From the NCBI RefSeq assembly GCF_034321785.1, contig NZ_JAXLPB010000006.1:62001-126000 (forward strand): 64,000 nucleotides of DNA, given 5' to 3'. Position numbers and translations under genes: made by a program. Shown piece after piece: positions 25,194 through 33,118 of the stretch (positions within the stretch are counted from its first letter, which is position 1; each line of letters starts with the position of its first letter). The DNA is from Fulvimarina uroteuthidis. Lineage in GTDB: Bacteria; Pseudomonadota; Alphaproteobacteria; Rhizobiales; Rhizobiaceae. The notes under the pieces are model-generated. The model saw only the letters and a program-made list of their open reading frames with translations, was not told the origin of the DNA and ran no database searches.

Positions 25194-26516
25194 ATGTCAC
25201 AGAACGTGTCCCCGCCGTTCACCCTTTTCCAGCGAAAGGGCAGCAAAAACTGGTCCGTGCGGTTCAGCATGAAGGGCCGTCAAATTCGCAAATCTCTGGA
25301 AACGGACGACGAACGTCAGGCCCAGCGCAAGGCGTATGAGGTCTGGGCCGAGGCCAGCTACCGCGCGAAGAGCGGCCTGGAGCCCACGGTGATGCCGTTC
25401 TCCAAGATGGCCGAAGCTTTCATCGAACAGCTGCTCAAAGAGGTGGAACGAGACGAGCGCAGCACGCATCATGCCCGGGATTGGCCGCCGGTTATTCGTC
25501 GTTACCTCGTGGGCTTCTTTGGCGATCGGCCTGTGGATGCGATTACCGAGGCGGACCTCGAACGGTATGTGGAATGGCGGCGCACCTATTGGACAGACGG
25601 TCCGGGCAAGGACATCACGCATATTCGGTACGAGCGAAACGGACGGGCCCTGAAGCGCGGGGTCAAACGGGAGACACCCTCGTTGAGCCGCCAACGGGGC
25701 GAACTGGTGATCGTGCGGTCGGTGTTTTCGCAGGCCACGAAATGGGGATATGTGCGGTCGCTGGAAGTGCCGGCGATCAAAGTGCGGCGGCGCGTTGACA
25801 ACCGCCGACCCAGCTTTGAGCCCGACGAATACGCGAGGCTTATCGAGACGAGCCTATCGCGTCTCGTTGACCCTATCATGCTGCACACGGACCCAGCCGA
25901 CGCACGGATCACGAAAGCCAAGGACGGCCGGCAATGGCGTCTGGACCGACTGGACGATCATACGCGCCGCGATCGGATTGCCCTTCACTGCTACATCGAG
26001 ATCTCCGCGCTGACGGGTATGCGGCCCACCGAAAGCAAGAACCTCAATTGGGGCGATGTTCTGGGCTATCGCGATGCCCGCAAGAAGCCCATCGGCGAGC
26101 GTGACATCCGCGTTCGGGTTCGGGGTAAGGGCAAGAGCGGAACGCTTGTGCCGCAACTGGCGGCGCTCACGTGGTTCGACATGCTATGGGATGTGTTCGA
26201 GAAGGGCACCGGACGCGAACCCATCGATGAGGACCCGGTGTTCGCGAACATCGATGGCAGCCGCATTCAGAGCTTCAAGAAGAGCTTCTCCGAACTGCTA
26301 CGCGTGTGCGATCTCCAGACGGACCATCGCGGTGTGCGACGAACCTCTTATAGCCTCCGGCATTTCCACCTGAGCCAACAGTTGGCCCATGGCGTTCCCA
26401 TCCATGACCTGGCTCGGAACACCCGCACCTCCATCACCATGATCGACAAGCATTACGCCCAGGTTCAGGTGGAGCGAATGAAAGACAGCCTTCGGCCGGA
26501 ATGGGGCGCGCGATAG
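25194..26516 (+). CDS. Tyrosine-type site-specific integrase
   Basis: A 440-residue integrase predicted to integrate and excise the element at tRNA-Met. The N-terminal region (about 10-60) resembles the DNA-binding arm domain (WSVRFSMKGRQIRKSLET). A SAM-like core-binding domain follows (about 70-210). The catalytic domain has the first Arg in LTGMRPTESKNLNWGD, SLRHFHLSQQL with the second Arg and His, and the nucleophile Tyr in IDKHYAQ. The catalytic domain carries an insertion rich in charged residues around 255-275. The gene is intact and lies in the usual position next to the attachment site. Confidence 0.92.
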   Translation: MSQNVSPPFTLFQRKGSKNWSVRFSMKGRQIRKSLETDDERQAQRKAYEVWAEASYRAKSGLEPTVMPFSKMAEAFIEQLLKEVERDERSTHHARDWPPVIRRYLVGFFGDRPVDAITEADLERYVEWRRTYWTDGPGKDITHIRYERNGRALKRGVKRETPSLSRQRGELVIVRSVFSQATKWGYVRSLEVPAIKVRRRVDNRRPSFEPDEYARLIETSLSRLVDPIMLHTDPADARITKAKDGRQWRLDRLDDHTRRDRIALHCYIEISALTGMRPTESKNLNWGDVLGYRDARKKPIGERDIRVRVRGKGKSGTLVPQLAALTWFDMLWDVFEKGTGREPIDEDPVFANIDGSRIQSFKKSFSELLRVCDLQTDHRGVRRTSYSLRHFHLSQQLAHGVPIHDLARNTRTSITMIDKHYAQVQVERMKDSLRPEWGAR

Positions 26517-26784
26517 GCTGGACAGGGCCAGAACCGGACCGACTCCTTCAGGACATAGTAGGCGGAAAGCTGACATTCGGGTTTCGACCCTTCCACGACA
26601 AAGGCGACAGTCGCTACGCCGCTTCAGAGCGCACATTGCCACTGGCTTACTCTTGCAGCACCACGAAGGCAAAAAACGCTATTATGGAACGGCAATATCC
26701 GCATGCGCCTTGAATCGCCAATCGCAACAGGGTTTGATCCGGCCAATCCGGTGATTGGCACCAACAGCGGGCAGTTCTTAGAGC

Positions 26785-27660
26785 ATGACACTTTCCGGCG
26801 TCCTCAGTTCGCCTTTCCAGAAGCGAATTTTTCTTTTCACATCGTTCGTTGTGTTGGCTGTCTCAGTCGGCGGCGTTTTCCTGATCGCAATCCTAGCGCC
26901 GCCCACACCCATCTGGAGCGCCCTCAGCAACCTGCTCATTTCAGTCGTGGCTAGCGGCGCCTTCGCCCTAATGTCTGGCCTCTACCTTACCTACCTATTC
27001 GTGGATCCCAACGATCTTGCCGCAAGATCCTCGATTCTGCCTCAAGACATTGGAACGGCACTGGAGCGGATTGCGTCCAACGCCACGGACTACAGGATAT
27101 TCGTGCGGACGGGTCGGCACTTTCGATCCGACATACTTCCAATCCTCGTTAGACAAGCACGACAGTCGCGGCGCAGGATGCAAGTCCGGGTCATATTGCT
27201 CGATTTGCGCAACGCGGCGGTTTGCGAGCGTTACGCGAACTTCCGACGCACGTCGTCCTTCGACCATAAGCTTTGGAGCGTCGACCACGTACGAACGGAA
27301 GTGCTCGCGACCATACTAGCTCTGATCCAAGCATCGCGAGAAAACCTTGGTCTGATCGACATTGAACTTTTTCTGACCACGCGTCTTTCGACATTTAGGA
27401 TCGAGGGGACTGCCGACGAACTTCTGGTGACGCGTGAGGATCCGAAGGACACCGCAATGCGCTTTCGAAGGTCCGATAGCGACTACTCGGCCTTTTCGAC
27501 CGAACTTGACTGGATCTGCGCGGACGCGTTTAGAGTTGAGAACCAAGGAGACGGGAGCTTGCCCACAGCTATCACGTCGATCGTCTATGACAAGGAGATC
27601 ATCCGCTTGGAACCTAAAGCGAAATCGAGCCTCGCGAACCCATCACCGTATGTCCGCTGA
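26785..27660 (+). CDS. Two-helix membrane protein of unknown function
   Basis: A 291-residue protein with two N-terminal membrane segments (about residues 14-39 and 45-72), followed by a cytosolic domain of about 215 residues. The domain has alternating strands and helices (YRIFVRTGRHFRSDILPILV, RMQVRVILLDLRNAAVCERYANFR, LGLIDIELFLTTRLSTFRIEG) reminiscent of phospholipase D-like folds, but no HKD motif is visible. It overlaps the next gene by 11 bases, so the two are likely to work together. Function is not recognised. A nearby CHAT-like fragment raises the possibility of a defence or signalling system, which is inference. Confidence 0.7.
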   Translation: MTLSGVLSSPFQKRIFLFTSFVVLAVSVGGVFLIAILAPPTPIWSALSNLLISVVASGAFALMSGLYLTYLFVDPNDLAARSSILPQDIGTALERIASNATDYRIFVRTGRHFRSDILPILVRQARQSRRRMQVRVILLDLRNAAVCERYANFRRTSSFDHKLWSVDHVRTEVLATILALIQASRENLGLIDIELFLTTRLSTFRIEGTADELLVTREDPKDTAMRFRRSDSDYSAFSTELDWICADAFRVENQGDGSLPTAITSIVYDKEIIRLEPKAKSSLANPSPYVR

Positions 27661-28294
27661 ATGCTTTTCATTCCTGAAGCATGAACGTGTTCGGTCAACC
27701 CCTGCGGATATCCTCCTAGCCGAGATAAAGGCTTGGCTCATCCGCACGAATCCCAGCGCCCTTCTTCACCCACATGGCTTCCATGTCGTACTACTAAGCC
27801 GGTCAGACGAAGAGGAATGGCGCTTTCACTTCTGGCCGCAGGCACCCCGCGTCATCGCCGGAATGCCTGCCTTTGTCCATACGCACGACCGACATGTGGA
27901 TAGCTGGATCCTACAGGGTCGCCTTACAAATATTAGGTACAATGTGCAGACCGTGCCAGTCGGCGGAAAGCCGCTCTACGAGGTGGGCTACGCTGGGGAT
28001 CGTTATCGATCGACGACCTCGAACGTTCTTCGCAGGACGGCGTTCCGGGTTCAGGCCGATGTCGTGAGCGAGGCGACGATGAAGTGTGGCGACTCGTATC
28101 GGGTGGGCCACCACGACTACCACGAAGCCGTAGTTCCGGATGATCTCTGCACGGCAACATTGGTCCGTATGCACGCCCGTGCACCAGGAGCAGTCAGGGT
28201 CGTCGGATTAGATGGGTTTCCCGAGACGATCAACTTCCTGCGAACCGAACTGAACGCGGAAGCCTTTGTCGGCAGTTTGGCGCCGCAGACGTAA
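27650..28294 (+). CDS. Cupin-like protein of unknown function
   Basis: A 214-residue protein whose central part reads FVHTHDRHVDSWILQGRL, a histidine-rich motif like the first metal-binding motif of cupins, followed by beta-rich sequence and a second His group (YRVGHHDYHEAVVPDD) that could complete a metal site. The start is the ATG at 27650, which overlaps the end of the membrane-protein gene. No RmlC or dioxygenase subfamily can be assigned. It is convergent with the broken CHAT-like gene. Coexpression with the upstream membrane protein is very likely; the function is unknown. Confidence 0.65.
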   Translation: MSAECFSFLKHERVRSTPADILLAEIKAWLIRTNPSALLHPHGFHVVLLSRSDEEEWRFHFWPQAPRVIAGMPAFVHTHDRHVDSWILQGRLTNIRYNVQTVPVGGKPLYEVGYAGDRYRSTTSNVLRRTAFRVQADVVSEATMKCGDSYRVGHHDYHEAVVPDDLCTATLVRMHARAPGAVRVVGLDGFPETINFLRTELNAEAFVGSLAPQT

Positions 28295-28299
28295 GATCG

Positions 28300-28691
28300 G
28301 TCGGGTCACCTGCCAAGCCTCTCTTTTTCCGCAACGTCGCGAACAGCCGTTGGTTGTGACGTTGCCCCCAAGTTTTGTCCAGCCAATACGTTCGCCGCGG
28401 CGCAAGCAGGAGACCGTCGGCAACCGTTCCGTGAGCATCGACGTGGAGCACGGGCCTCAACCCCTGCTCGGCCTCCGTTGTCAGCTGCTTGAACAAATCG
28501 CTTAGTTCGGCGCGGTTCCGAACGACATACGCGATGACGGGGAAACCGCCGGCAATGGCGAGGCACCCAAGGTCTTCGAGGATGCGCCGGCTTGGCCCCA
28601 TCTCCTGTTCCGGCAGCGAGTGGTTCCACACGATCGCGTTGGTCTGCAGCGTTTCCGAGATCGTTAGAGCGGTGTCCGAATAGGATAGCAC
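28300..28691 (-). pseudogene. Truncated, frameshifted CHAT/caspase-like protein gene
   Basis: The minus-strand frame from the ATG at 28691 gives about 105 residues typical of a CHAT-like (caspase-fold) subgroup: NAIVWNHSLPEQEMGPSRRI, then VRNRAELSDLFKQLT and the catalytic-His segment LRPVLHVDAHGTVADGLLLAP. After that the expected sequence (GERIGWTKLGGNVTT) appears in a different frame, so a frameshift lies near 28405. The cysteine half of the protease domain is absent. Whether the break is real or a sequence error cannot be told. The intact gene may have belonged with the membrane/cupin-like pair that it faces. Confidence 0.5.
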
Positions 28692-28733
28692 TTTGGTGGG
28701 TCTCGCGTTGCTCTCATGCCTGCTCGTTTGGCC

Positions 28734-29462
28734 TCAGACATAGCGGGGTCGGCCGAGAAGGGTGGAAAGCTCGAGGCGATCGCTCAGCCCGGCGGCTACC
28801 ACATGTTGAGCGACCGTGGCGCGCTCGGTTGCGGTGGTGGTCGAGCCGAGCACGATACGTGCGATCAGAACGGGAAAATCGACATCGACAAGGATGCCGT
28901 GTTCAGGAACGCGGACGCCAAATTCCTCCGCCATTCGAACGGAGATTGCGAGCCGGTATTCCCGCTCCCATTCAAAGGCCCTGTGCTTGAAGAAGAACCG
29001 GTCGAGCATGGCAACACGGCGCATCCGAATCTGGGTTAGGTCGACATATTGGACCGGACCACCCCATAGATCCTCGACGCCATATTCCGGTTTGAGACGG
29101 AAGGGCTTGAAGGCGGCGCGCATGCGATCGGGCGTCGTGCAGATGGCGATGCCCTTGTGCTCTCCAGCGTAGAGCTTCCACATCGCATCGCTCTCATAAG
29201 CGGCGCGGTGCCAGCAGCTTATCTTGGTCAACCGCTTCAGTTGGAAGAAGGCATGCTCCGCGCTCTCCATTCCGGCGTAGCGCGGATCAGGCGGCGGCAC
29301 ATCCAACTGGACGGCGACGGCGCCTTCGAACGGATCGATGAACTGATTGGCCGAGGCGAAATAGAGCCGGCTCTCCGCCAGCGTTGAAAGGAAGCGCTCC
29401 AGACGGAAGTATTTCCAGAGCGTTTCATTGCCCTCGACATCAGTGTCGCCAACCTTTCGCAT
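28734..29462 (-). CDS. DUF2971 domain protein
   Basis: A 242-residue protein with the DUF2971 pattern: LWKYFRLERFLSTLAESRLYFASANQFIDPFEG near the N-terminus, ISCWH with ESDAMWKLYAG in the middle, then KGIAICTT and EREYRLAI. The function of the family is not known; it is frequent in mobile and defence islands. The ATG at 29462 is preferred over upstream codons because GGGGG lies a few bases before it. It stands alone on the minus strand. Confidence 0.72.
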   Translation of the reverse strand: MRKVGDTDVEGNETLWKYFRLERFLSTLAESRLYFASANQFIDPFEGAVAVQLDVPPPDPRYAGMESAEHAFFQLKRLTKISCWHRAAYESDAMWKLYAGEHKGIAICTTPDRMRAAFKPFRLKPEYGVEDLWGGPVQYVDLTQIRMRRVAMLDRFFFKHRAFEWEREYRLAISVRMAEEFGVRVPEHGILVDVDFPVLIARIVLGSTTTATERATVAQHVVAAGLSDRLELSTLLGRPRYV

Positions 29463-29867
29463 GATACCCCCACGATGCTGCGACACCGGAACCTTCATAG
29501 CGCAACCCGGACGCCCAGGCCAAGAACTACTCACTGGTCTATCGGCTCGGTCGCATCGAGCTCGTCAGCTCTATGATGTCAATGAGAACGCCCAATTGTA
29601 ATGGATGCGCCATCGATCGACGGCTGGTGGATGTCTGCTTTCGGTCGCCGGCTGGCTTCAGCCGAACGGCCGCAATGGGCGCAATGCTGCCGGCGATCCC
29701 ATACTCTACGAACTTTTGAACACGCTCGCTTTGGAGCAATATGGCGCACATTCCAGATTGTTTAGCTGGCTTAAAATTTCACAACTTTTAACGCGGATTA
29801 GCTATCGCCACGGAATACAAAATGTCGCTAAAAAATTAGCGGCACCGGCAACAAATGCGAGCGAGCG
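29463..29867. other. Region without a supported gene
   Basis: About 400 bases between the DUF2971 gene and the MarR-like regulator. Short frames exist on both strands but none shows codon bias, a ribosome-binding site or a recognisable domain. The last 120 bases are AT-rich and probably hold the regulator's promoter. Confidence 0.5.
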
Positions 29868-30395
29868 ATGGATTGTTACCAGATTGCTTTTAAACAGCGG
29901 CAGCCTTGCGAAAAAATTCGGAAAGAGACGAGGGAGTCTGACGAAGCCGATCTCACCGCTTCCCTGCTTACAATGTCGAAAACGGTACGTGCCCTGATTA
30001 GCTTGCGCCTCGCGGGGATTGGATTTCATAGCGGGCAGAACGAAGCACTTCTTCTTCTCGATCCCGATATGCCGATTGCTGCTCGGGACCTCGCAGAAAA
30101 ACTTGACGTGCATCCCCAGACGATAGCGAAAAGAATGGACCCGTTAATCGCCCGGGATTTCGTGACTGAAACCCTTGATGCCAACAAGAGCCGCAAAATG
30201 ATGCTGCAACTGACGGACGCAGGGATAAAGGCGCGAGACGAGATCATGCAGGTTCACGCTGCAATTAATGTCGATGTTCTTGCGATGCTCAACGAAGATC
30301 ACCCCCATGCCATGCTCGAAGAGCTCGGAGAGTTGAAGCGATCTCTCGCGAAAAGGCTGTTGCGCGTTCGCCGAGCGACAAATGCTGAGTCGTAG
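29868..30395 (+). CDS. MarR-family transcriptional regulator
   Basis: A 175-residue protein with a winged helix in the middle (residues about 55-125): FHSGQNEALLLL, MPIAARDLAEKLDVHPQTIAKRMDPLIARDFV as the helix-turn-helix, and the wing ETLDANKSRKMMLQLTDAGI. These are MarR features. The N-terminal 30 residues are less typical, and a start at 29973 (MSKTV) would also give a full domain. Ligand and targets are unknown. It lies between unrelated cargo genes. Confidence 0.8.
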   Translation: MDCYQIAFKQRQPCEKIRKETRESDEADLTASLLTMSKTVRALISLRLAGIGFHSGQNEALLLLDPDMPIAARDLAEKLDVHPQTIAKRMDPLIARDFVTETLDANKSRKMMLQLTDAGIKARDEIMQVHAAINVDVLAMLNEDHPHAMLEELGELKRSLAKRLLRVRRATNAES

Positions 30396-30484
30396 GAAGA
30401 TGCATGCTCCTCCCTGAGCGATAATGGTGCGTATGGGCGCGAAGCGGTCGTTAGCGGGAATGTCAACCTCACACCGAAAGCCGA

Positions 30485-30685
30485 TCAAACATTTCGCTTT
30501 TGAGGCTTCCGTCGCACATACCCAGCGGAAACAGTAGCGGCGATCTCCGATTGCAGCTGCCGTTGACCGAGGATCAGCCCACGAACGGCCACACGAGCAT
30601 CGCCACCCACAAGGCCGATGGCTTCGTTGACATCCTCTTCGATGTCATCGGTGGGATGTTCACTCTGCTCACGATGCTCGCCCAT
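30485..30685 (-). CDS. Small conserved hypothetical protein (66 aa)
   Basis: The frame is open upstream, but the ATG at 30685 with GGAGA six bases before it gives a compact 66-residue protein. Its core, VNEAIGLVGGDARVAVRGLI followed by GQ, LQSEI and VSAGYVRR, resembles small alphaproteobacterial proteins of the type 'G-D-R-A-L-(I/V)-Q/N...SAGY(A/V)R' that are often found in mobile regions. The predicted fold is a single helical hairpin. Function unknown. It is divergent from the next small gene, only about 100 bases away. Confidence 0.55.
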   Translation of the reverse strand: MGEHREQSEHPTDDIEEDVNEAIGLVGGDARVAVRGLILGQRQLQSEIAATVSAGYVRRKPQKRNV

Positions 30686-30784
30686 CACGGTCTCCGTTGA
30701 TCGATTCGTTGTCTTGATGATCGCATCGAGAGGATCACAACGAAAGCAGTTTGTTCCGTATTCGTTCTCGTGCAGAATGCCCAA

Positions 30785-31042
30785 ATGGTTCAGACGATTC
30801 GAAACTTCGCAGAGGGACTTCGGCGCGGCCTTGGCATCCGTATCCACTGCGTTTGCGGCAAGCGAGTGGTTCACCGGTGTTCGGATTTTCGTGAAGCCAT
30901 CGCGCCGACGGCGGATATTGAACAGTTGCCGTTTCGATGTTCGTGGTGCGGTGAGAAGCCCAGCTATGTGCGTTTCACAGCGCTCGAAGGTCTGGATCGG
31001 GAAAGCTTAAGTCAATGGTCGCCGGACAAACGAAAATGGTAG
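30785..31042 (+). CDS. Small zinc-ribbon-like protein (85 aa)
   Basis: An 85-residue protein with two cysteine pairs, CVC and CSWCGEKP, set 30 residues apart, and a conserved-looking HRCSDFREAIAPTADIEQLPF between them. This spacing suggests a zinc ribbon and recalls small alphaproteobacterial proteins of unknown role. A GTG at 30770 would add five residues. Neither start has a good ribosome-binding site. The gene is divergent from the 66-residue gene. No target is known. Confidence 0.55.
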   Translation: MVQTIRNFAEGLRRGLGIRIHCVCGKRVVHRCSDFREAIAPTADIEQLPFRCSWCGEKPSYVRFTALEGLDRESLSQWSPDKRKW

Positions 31043-31474
31043 GAGAACAGTTGAGCTTTCGCGCTAGTTTTCGATGAGAACGTCGGTTCGGCAACACAGG
31101 CCAAAACGCCCACACCATGTTCTTAATGGTCAGACGTTTCCATCGACCGACCACGTTGGGATGAACCCCGTGCTTCCTGACCAGTTCGCCAAAGTCAGCT
31201 CACCCACATTTGTATCCAGCGCGACCGTGGCTTTGGATTCTCTGGAATACCGCGTCTTCTTCCGAATTCTCGGATCGTCCTCATCACCAAGTGATCCAGT
31301 CTAGGCATTGGTCCAGTATTCCGAACGCACCTCCACGGTTCCAAATTTAGCTAGAGAGAGCCGTAAATGTTCATCGCGTTGACGGACACTGCCCACATGC
31401 TTCACAAGAAGCTCAATTTGTATTGTCAAATCCCTCGCGCCACCGACGCCGACATTTGAACAGAAGGTAATGAT
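31043..31474. other. Region without a supported gene, upstream of the stressosome operon
   Basis: About 430 bases with no convincing coding frame. It should contain the promoter of the rsbR operon. I looked for an EcfG-type promoter (GGAAC-N16/17-CGTT) and did not find one in the right orientation. A GAACAGAAGG stretch just before the ATG at 31475 can serve as ribosome-binding site. Confidence 0.5.
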
Positions 31475-32335
31475 ATGGCGAAAGAAGTGACGACTGCGTC
31501 GATCCTTGTTGATGACTACGACCGGGTGTTGGCGGGTTGGCTGAAGGTTCAGTCGAAGGAGGGCGTCAAGCGTACAGATCTCGTCTCAGCCAAAGAATCG
31601 GAAAAGCAAAGTCGTGCTCTGCTGAGCGCTATGGCACGCGTGATGCCCGACACCGCCAACGACGACGGCTTCGACCTGTCCGACTCCGGCTGGGCGCCCG
31701 TCCGCGAAACACTAGAGGAAATTGCTGAAAACCGCACCGAACGCGGCGTCTCGACGACCGAGATGGGCTGGTTCATCGGCTCACTCAAACAGCCTCTCCT
31801 AGAAGTTTTACAAGCCGAACACGGCGAAAATCCAAAGATTCTAATGAAGGAAATCTGGAACACGACGCGGATTGTCGACCAGATCGTCCTGCATGCGATC
31901 GAAACTTTGGTGACGAAGCGCGAAGCGATCATCGAGCGCCAGCGCGCCGAAATGACCGAAGTGTCCGCACCGGTCGTCAAGATCTGGGAGCGCATCGTTA
32001 CGGTTCCGCTGATCGGGACGCTCGATTCGTTCCGCTCCCAGACCGTAATGGAAAATCTTCTGGACGCTATTGTCCGGTGGGAGGCCGAGATCGCCATTAT
32101 CGACATCACCGGCGTCTCTACCGTAGACACTTTGGTGGCGCAGCATCTTCTGAAAACGGCCGCAGCAGTTAGACTAATGGGCGCCGAATGTGTGATTTGC
32201 GGAATTAGTCCTAAGATCGCCCAGACGGTGGTAAATCTCGGCGTCGACCTTCCCAACATTACGACCCGTGTCGATTTGCAAAGCGGCCTCGCCTATGCGT
32301 TCGATCGGATCGGCGTTGCCCCGGGTCAGCGGTAA
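31475..32335 (+). CDS. rsbR: RsbR-type stressosome scaffold protein
   Basis: A 286-residue protein predicted to form the sensory shell of a stressosome. Residues about 1-160 form an all-helical RsbRD-like sensor domain. Residues about 165-280 form a STAS domain with VTVPLIGTLDSFRSQ, the phosphoacceptor motif DITGVSTVDT, and GISPKIAQTVVNLGVDL, closely matching Bacillus RsbR paralogues. The Thr in VDT aligns with Thr205 of RsbRA. It heads a tight five-gene operon (rsbR, rsbS, rsbT, RsbW/SpoIIE fusion, kinase). No haem- or flavin-binding motif shows what it senses. Confidence 0.88.
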   Translation: MAKEVTTASILVDDYDRVLAGWLKVQSKEGVKRTDLVSAKESEKQSRALLSAMARVMPDTANDDGFDLSDSGWAPVRETLEEIAENRTERGVSTTEMGWFIGSLKQPLLEVLQAEHGENPKILMKEIWNTTRIVDQIVLHAIETLVTKREAIIERQRAEMTEVSAPVVKIWERIVTVPLIGTLDSFRSQTVMENLLDAIVRWEAEIAIIDITGVSTVDTLVAQHLLKTAAAVRLMGAECVICGISPKIAQTVVNLGVDLPNITTRVDLQSGLAYAFDRIGVAPGQR

Positions 32336-32339
32336 AGCC

Positions 32340-32708
32340 GTGACCCAGGTGAAAAGCAACTTTCCCATCATCACTATCGGCGGCTGCGTCATAGTCGCTA
32401 TCCGTGACGATCTCGACGATCAGGATATCGTCGCTTTGCAGGATCAATTGGTCGAAGAAGTGGCTCGCAAAGGCGCCCATGGGGTAATAATCGACATTTC
32501 CAGTCTTGAGATCGTCGACACGTTTGCGGGCCGCATGCTGGGAGCTATGGCCCAGATGGCGCGGATGATGAACGCCCGGACGATCGTCGTAGGAATGCGA
32601 CCTGCCGTAGCGATGACCCTTGTCGAACTCGGCATGACGCTGGATGGCGTGGAGACGGCGCTCACCGCTGACCGGGCGATCAAGACGATCATGTCCGGCC
32701 GTGCATAG
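32340..32708 (+). CDS. rsbS: RsbS-type STAS protein of the stressosome
   Basis: A 122-residue single STAS domain protein that in known systems sits in the stressosome core and holds RsbT until phosphorylated. FPIITIGGCVIVAIRDDLDDQ, GVIIDISSLEIVDTFAGRMLG and GMRPAVAMTLVELGMTLDGVETAL match RsbS along its whole length. The position of the phosphorylated Ser59 of Bacillus RsbS (IDSF) is Thr61 here (VDTF). The start is taken as the GTG at 32340, five bases after rsbR; upstream codons lie inside rsbR. Confidence 0.88.
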   Translation: MTQVKSNFPIITIGGCVIVAIRDDLDDQDIVALQDQLVEEVARKGAHGVIIDISSLEIVDTFAGRMLGAMAQMARMMNARTIVVGMRPAVAMTLVELGMTLDGVETALTADRAIKTIMSGRA

Positions 32709-32725
32709 CGACTGGTGCTGACTCG

Positions 32726-33118
32726 ATGACAACGGTGACCTTAGCAAAGTCGCAGGACGTTGCCTTTGCGCGGCAAGCTGCGATGAAAGCGATGGGAGAA
32801 ATCGGCGCATCCGCAGTCAAGCGTACCAAATTCGTTACCGCCGTATCCGAGATCGCGCGAAACGCCGTCAACTATGGTCGCGGCGGTCGCATAACCTTCG
32901 AGATCGTTGGATTGGGGGCGAACCGCAGGGTCATTGCGCAATGTTCGGATCGCGGGCCGGGGATCGAAGACGTCGATCTCGCCCTCTCGGACGGATACAG
33001 CACTGGCAAGAGTCTTGGCCTTGGGCTCGGCGGTGCGAAACGCCTAGTCGATCGGTTCGACATCACGTCCTCGTCAAGTACCGGGACGATCGTTACGCTG
33101 GAATGTGGTCAAAGATGA
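32726..33118 (+). CDS. rsbT: RsbT-type serine/threonine kinase (switch protein)
   Basis: A 130-residue GHKL ATPase-fold kinase that phosphorylates RsbR and RsbS and, once released, acts on a downstream partner. The N box is FVTAVSEIARNAVNYG, the G1 box is CSDRGPGIEDVD, and the G2 region is GLGLGGAKRLVDRF. It is full length for RsbT. The last codon overlaps the next start (ATGA). In this operon the release target is unlikely to be RsbU, since no RsbU is encoded. Confidence 0.88.
   Translation: MTTVTLAKSQDVAFARQAAMKAMGEIGASAVKRTKFVTAVSEIARNAVNYGRGGRITFEIVGLGANRRVIAQCSDRGPGIEDVDLALSDGYSTGKSLGLGLGGAKRLVDRFDITSSSSTGTIVTLECGQR

Noticed and set aside
24943..25200. 85-codon minus-strand frame across the tRNA 3' end
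   Set aside because: It runs through the tRNA and ends in GLEPPTRGL, a known artefact of translating tRNA sequence.
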